Origin: Amyelois transitella
Taxonomy: Eukaryota; Arthropoda; Insecta; Lepidoptera; Pyralidae
Assembly: GCF_032362555.1 (NCBI RefSeq)
Contig: NC_083516.1
Span: 1,451,001 to 1,515,000 of the forward strand
Direction: 5' to 3'
DNA: 64,000 nucleotides
The notes under the pieces were generated by a model. That model searched no databases. It worked only from the letters and a program-made list of their open reading frames with translations, and had not been told where the DNA came from. The number at the start of each line of letters is the position of its first letter. Positions within the stretch are counted from its first letter, which is position 1. The position numbers were made by a program, and so were the translations under genes. This document shows positions 59,340-64,000 of the stretch, one piece after another.

Positions 59340-59620
59340 TTTAAAAATAGGACCACTCCGTGCCGATGCCGTAAACGGCGACTAAGGGATAGACTTTTAC
59401 TTGGGATTCTTCTTTTGGGCGATAGGCTAGCAATTTGTCGTGATTTGAATCTGAAGTAGTCTCTGCCTACCCCTCCGGGAAAGAGGCGTGATTTTATGTA
59501 TGTATGTATGTATGTTGAATCTCAACTCCATTCATGTGATTAAGCCATACAGTTGATCGTGGACTTGCACTCATTCAATTGTCGGCTCTGTCTACCTTGC
59601 AAGGAATAAATATAGATGAA
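59340..59620 (+). repeat. Family A retroposon interrupted by a 62-bp family B copy
   Basis: A landmarks: GGACCACTCCG, AACGGCGACTAAGGGATAG, TGGGCGATAGGCTAGC, then CTCAACTCCATTCA and GTCGGCTCTGTCTACCTTGC. The B insert occupies 59453-59514 and is flanked by TTGAATCT at 59445-59452 and 59515-59522, an 8-bp target-site duplication. Confidence 0.9.
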
Positions 59621-60014
59621 TTCCGATGATGAGCTCCACGTCCGCAGATCAACGACTATTTAACCCACCATCAATCAAATGAGATTTAGAAGAAATATCC
59701 ATCATGGCGTTAGGATCACGCTTATCAGACTCGCTAGGCGGTTTCTTTGTACTGTCGTTATCACAGAGTTAATCTGTCAGTCACGCCTCAATCGTTTGCT
59801 CTTCAAATTTTCATGTTTCGACACGATAATGTGAGCTACTGTGAGGAAAAATTCACCTTCTATCTTTAATATATAATATAATAATTATATATATTAATTT
59901 TTTTTATGGCTTATTTAATGATCCCAATTCCATCATTAAGTCATGCAGCTGAGCGTGAATTGTCAGTGTGGATCGCTAGTGTAACTACAATAAATTGTTT
60001 ACAAACAAACAAAC

Positions 60015-60230
60015 GTGCCGTGTGGTTCCCGGCACCAATAAAAAAAAAGGATAATTCCACTCCATCTCGTTCCCATTGATGTCGTAAAAGGCGACTAAGG
60101 CTTATAAACTTGGGATTCTTCTTTTTGAATCTCAATTCTATCATAAAGCCAAACAGCTGCCTTTCAAGACTGTTGGCTCTGTCAACCCCGCAAGGGATAC
60201 AGGCATGATTATATCTATGTATGTACGTAC
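60015..60230 (+). repeat. Family A retroposon with internal deletions
   Basis: GTGCCGTGTGGTTCCCGGCAC to ATACAGGCATGATTATATC. Parts of the centre (AGGCGATGGGCTAGCAACC and the GAACGTGGCC block) are missing. Confidence 0.85.
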
Positions 60231-60239
60231 AAACAAACC

Positions 60240-61520
60240 TGTAACACTGACTGATTTAATTTCGCTAAAACTTTACTTATTTCCTTTACGAAAAATAACA
60301 TTGCCATTCAAGAACAATGTGTAATTTGTTTTTTTTAAGTGCAATAACGAGTTTACAAACAATCAAACAATAACAGTTCCGCGCAAATGTTAGTAGGTAT
60401 TCTGATTAAAACCATTTTAAAAAACTTCTTACCGAGCAGAAAAAAGCAGACAGCCGGTACTTGAAGCTTCCAAAAATACATTGTAAACGTCAATGTTAAC
60501 ACTAATTTGCAAAACCCAGATAATTAAACAGTCATTTTTATAATAATAACATAACACTTCACATTTTAACAAAACATTCCATAGGAATCACATTAATTAG
60601 GAATGTAACATTTGACTTATTTATAACAAATCATGAATACTTCAATAACACTAATTTATGAGAGCGAAGATACAGGTTTTTGCCGCGCGTAAGTTATGTC
60701 TTAGATTCGCGACACGTGCGGCCCGTTTAAAGGAACGCGATGGACTAAATAAAATAATACTAGTTAGTTTATGTAGGTACCTATTGCTGCGTCGTTTGAA
60801 AACTGAAATTGAATTTAGAACACTACAAAATGTTTCATACCATCGACAAGATAATTTTCCATGCGATTCTTGACCGTGGAATTCGCTTCAACAGGGGAAA
60901 ATTATTAGGCATTCGGCCTTAGGTAATTCGAAAGTGCTTTTTTCTTCCATGTTTAGTAGGTAATACTAAAGGACTGTCGCGACTTCGTCCGACTTAAATC
61001 TCTGTATTTTTTTAGTTATTATGTAATGCCAATGTGTAAGGTATAGGTATTACTTGTTATATTAGTCTAGTAACAAACACAAATGTGTGTGTAATGTACA
61101 TATAAACCACCACATAAGTTTACAACATTCGCATTAATTAATATTTATTCCTATTAATGAAGTACCTCAATACTATTACAGATTACAATTATACATATAT
61201 ACAGACACCTAAGACAGGTATTTATGCTTCCTGCCAGGTATATTAAGAGGCCCTCACTTAGGAAAGAGTTTTAGATACACATACCCAAGGTAGTTTGGAC
61301 TTTCACACCAAAATCAAAAGGTTAACCAATCCCAACTAGAAAATTCATTTATTTAATACCTCTTCAAAGTTAACTCGCCGAAGTTAATGACATATGATGT
61401 ACAAATATAGTATAGGCCTTGGAATAGGTCCTTAGCTACTTTTTGGCTATTCCTACGGGAACTGGAACTTCAACGTGGGCGCAGATGCGCTTACTATTTT
61501 AAATAGGCATGTATGTATAA
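60240..61520. other. No recognised gene
   Basis: AT-rich DNA with a family C-like trace at about 60970 (GACTGTCGCGACTTCGTCCG). No splice-supported reading frame was seen. Confidence 0.45.
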
Positions 61521-61527
61521 CATTCAA

Positions 61528-61774
61528 TCAACATACATATAATCACATCTATATCCCTTGCGGGGTAGACAGAGCCAACAGTCATGATAATACTAATAGG
61601 CGCTCAGCTGTTTGGCGTGATATAATTAAGATTCAAATAGAGCGTTGCTAGCCCATCGCCTAAAAAAATCCCAAATTTATTAGCCTATCCCTTAGTCGCC
61701 TTTTACGACATTCATAATAAAGAGATGGAGTAGAGTCTTATTATTTTACTATTGGTGCCAGGAACCACACGGCA
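61528..61774 (-). repeat. Family A retroposon, full length
   Basis: AACATACATATAATCACATC, GCGGGGTAGACAGAGCCAAC, GCTAGCCCATCGCCTAAAA, CCTTTTACGACATTCATAA, GTGCCAGGAACCACACGGCA, minus orientation. Confidence 0.88.
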
Positions 61775-62289
61775 TTCAAATTTTATTCATATTAGTTATT
61801 GTAACCATTTTTGTATGAGTTCACATACAATAGAAATGTATCCTGGTTTTGGCATGGAGAATTCCAATAAAAATCGATAAAAATACATAGACATTCGTTA
61901 TTCATAAATCCTCACCGGTTGGAAATCATCCAAATACAATAACAATCATGGTTAGATTTGTAGTCTGTTAGAATGATACATACCTAACAACATCATTCAA
62001 ACATTGTGGCCAAAGAATCAAATACTTAGATACCACAAGAAAAACAATACATAAGAGATAAAAATAATAATAATTTTAGGATTCCGTAGCGAAATGGCAG
62101 AAGCGAGATTTTTCAAGTTACGTCGTGTCTGAGGTGAGGACGCAACCGGGATTAACGCGGGTAATTGTACTGACTGTTTTTTATATTTATTTTTTCAATG
62201 TAACTAACAGCAAATACATTAAACTACATTACAAGGTTCTTATACAATATGTGTAAAGCCAATAAAAGGTTTTTTTTTTAATTTATTTA

Positions 62290-62547
62290 GTGCAGTGTGG
62301 TTCCCGGCACGAATATAAAAAAAAAGAATATATTACTCCTTCTCTTTCCCATGGATGTCGTAAAAGACGACTAAGTGATAGGCTTACAAACTTTGGATTC
62401 CTCTTTTAGGCGATGGCTAGCTGGCAAACTGTCACTATTTGAATCTCAATTCTATCATCAAGCCAAAAGCTGAACGTTGACGAACAAAAAGTTGACTCTG
62501 TCCTGCCCCGCAAGGGATATAAACGTGAATATATGTATGTATATTAT
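62290..62547 (+). repeat. Family A retroposon, full length
   Basis: GTGCAGTGTGGTTCCCGGCAC to ATAAACGTGAATATATGTATG. The TCTTTTCAAGACT stem-loop is lost in this copy. Confidence 0.88.
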
Positions 62548-62559
62548 TTACTTAAGTTA

Positions 62560-62672
62560 TACATAACAGGTTTCTTTTTACCTCTTAGTTTTACCTTTCT
62601 GCTAGGATTGTTTGTATCTGGGATTCGAACCTGCGACCTGCGGATCAATAGGCCACTGCACTAAGGCGGCAT
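62560..62672 (-). mobile_element. Third tRNA-derived SINE, 5' part
   Basis: Read on the minus strand from 62670: GCCGCCTTAGTGCAGTGGCC (A-box-like), then GCAGGTTCGAATCCCAG (perfect B box). A non-tRNA body follows (AACAATCCTAGCAGAAAGG). Stem pairing is poor, so it is not a working tRNA. It differs from SINE T1 and SINE E. Confidence 0.65.
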
Positions 62673-62679
62673 AAAATTG

Positions 62680-64000
62680 GCGTTGGCAAAACAGTCACGG
62701 CAATGCATCAATCATATCTCTTCCATTTATTTATTTTATTCCATAATGACTTCAAGATGTCGTGTAGAAATAATTATTACTTGCTTGTTTATTTTATTAC
62801 TAGCGACCAGCACCGGCTTCGCACGGCATTTACTGATATAAACCTCCCTCAGAAAATAATCTTTCTAACATTCACAGTCCACAACTTTTCGTGATTAATA
62901 CGTACATACAGACAGAAACAAGGGGAACTTTACACATAATGTAGTGATAGTAGTGTTATTAAAAATTTGTCATGATCAACGGATAATTAATAAAATAAAC
63001 AGGCCTAAATATAAAAAAAATCTAACACTTATATACTACACTTATTGACGTCATCGCTCGAAAACTCGTTACTCATGACCAGAGGGCTGGTTTTTATCTC
63101 GCTCAAAAGATAAGCATTGCCATTCAGAATGGAAATGCTGCCAGCCATCTGGGCACTTTACCTCAAAACTCTGATCTGCCAAAACTTGCATTTTTGTAAA
63201 TAAGTGTTAGTTTTATATTTAGGCCTATTCGTAGATGTATCTTTTAGATTTTATTTAATTTTATTTGGATTTATTTAGGTTTTATTAAGGTAACTAGCAC
63301 TAAATAATTATAATGTTAGCTGTATTTAAATTTTTAATAAAAAGATAACAAAAGATTATAATACTCGTAATAATGTCTACGGCACCTATTATATAAAATA
63401 AAAGCTGAATCTAGAATGAGGTTGGACTTCATTTTATGATCGTTCTAAATATGCAAGTAGATGATTTTATAGATAGGCTATCAAATATAGAATAAAATGT
63501 TTTTTGAACTTATCTCAAACTGGAACGTGCGTCATGACATATACTTACCTATCCAACGTCATAACAAACACTAAACTGTATTTTTTTATTTTAAAATCCA
63601 CTTAAAAATTACAAGAACTTTTTAAACGTAAATACCTAAAAATTAACGCATATTTTAGAAGTTGAAGTTAAATGGAAATTTTAATAAAATTACCTATTGT
63701 GTCGGTGGGAATTACCTCTATCAGAAATGCTTTAATTTATGTAGAAAGAATTGTCACTTGTTATTACTTACTCTATGTGGCTAATCTAAGCGAAATTCTA
63801 AATGGTTATTGTTCATCCACATTACCTTAAAAAAAATATTTAAGTACTGATCATTTCTGTCTCCTAAAATACCTAGACGCCTTTGGCGAGTAAAAAATAC
63901 CTAAATTCAAATCGTCCAAAGGTATATAATCCACCAATAAAAAGGTTTAATAACCCTGACAAATGTAAGCAACAGATTGTAACGAAAAAAAAAACAGATT
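62680..64000. other. No recognised gene at the right edge
   Basis: AT-rich. A family C-like start (GCGACCAGCACCGGCTTCG) lies at about 62803. 63060-63340 (GACCAGAGGGCTGG, GCCAGCCATCTGGGCAC) resembles 49860-50060 read in the other direction. No coding exon was seen; Lgr1's first exon was sought here and not found. Confidence 0.45.

Noticed and set aside
62620..62670. tRNA gene on the minus strand
   Set aside because: A and B boxes are present but cloverleaf pairing fails; it looks like another SINE head.

Overview
The window is nuclear DNA of a moth or butterfly (Lepidoptera). It is AT-rich, its genes are split by short GT-AG exons with long introns, and it is crowded with short retroposons that end in ATGT microsatellites. 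The protein-coding content (transformer-2 with an RS-RRM-RS layout, cytosolic valyl-tRNA synthetase, ZFAND1 and a glycoprotein-hormone-type LGR receptor) is insect-like. I could not assign a species.

Layout. (1) 0.4-10.2 kb, minus strand: transformer-2 in eight coding exons, including a 24-nt micro-exon. Its introns hold a 77-bp tandem repeat and a 5'-truncated LINE with an open reverse-transcriptase frame. (2) 12.0-27.2 kb, plus strand: a complete valyl-tRNA synthetase gene, 19 exons and about 1035 residues. Its introns carry a 157-bp partial-exon triplication, a short GC-rich island and a roughly 1.2-kb element with about 20-bp internal periodicity. (3) 28.9-31.1 kb, plus strand: ZFAND1 behind five perfect TATCGATA (DRE-type) sites. 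(4) 31.7-40.9 kb, minus strand: eleven 3' exons of a type-A leucine-rich-repeat GPCR (Lgr1, the GPA2/GPB5 receptor type), convergent with ZFAND1. Its signal-peptide exon was not found. (5) 41-53.8 kb: no convincing gene, mostly repeats. (6) 53.9-57.7 kb, plus strand: an intact spliced gene fusing a Mutator-like transposase domain to a YqaJ-type nuclease, with its own TATA/Inr promoter. (7) 57.8-64 kb: repeats, including a nested SINE and a 38-45-bp minisatellite.

The four host genes work in unrelated processes (splicing, translation, stress/proteasome handling, hormone reception), and nothing suggests co-regulation. The repeats do form a system. One very frequent family (A, about 260 bp, a probable SINE) and one LINE 3'-end family (B, coding up to its stop codon) share a related 3' tail ending in CGTGA..(ATGT)n. 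This suggests A is mobilised by the B LINE. Four nested insertions allow relative dating. The most unusual items are the Mutator/YqaJ fusion gene, the triplicated partial ValRS exon, the periodic intronic element, and the inverted pair of composite 430-bp repeats 42 kb apart.

All exon boundaries were set by hand from splice consensus, reading-frame continuity and known family sequence. No alignment or transcript evidence was available.
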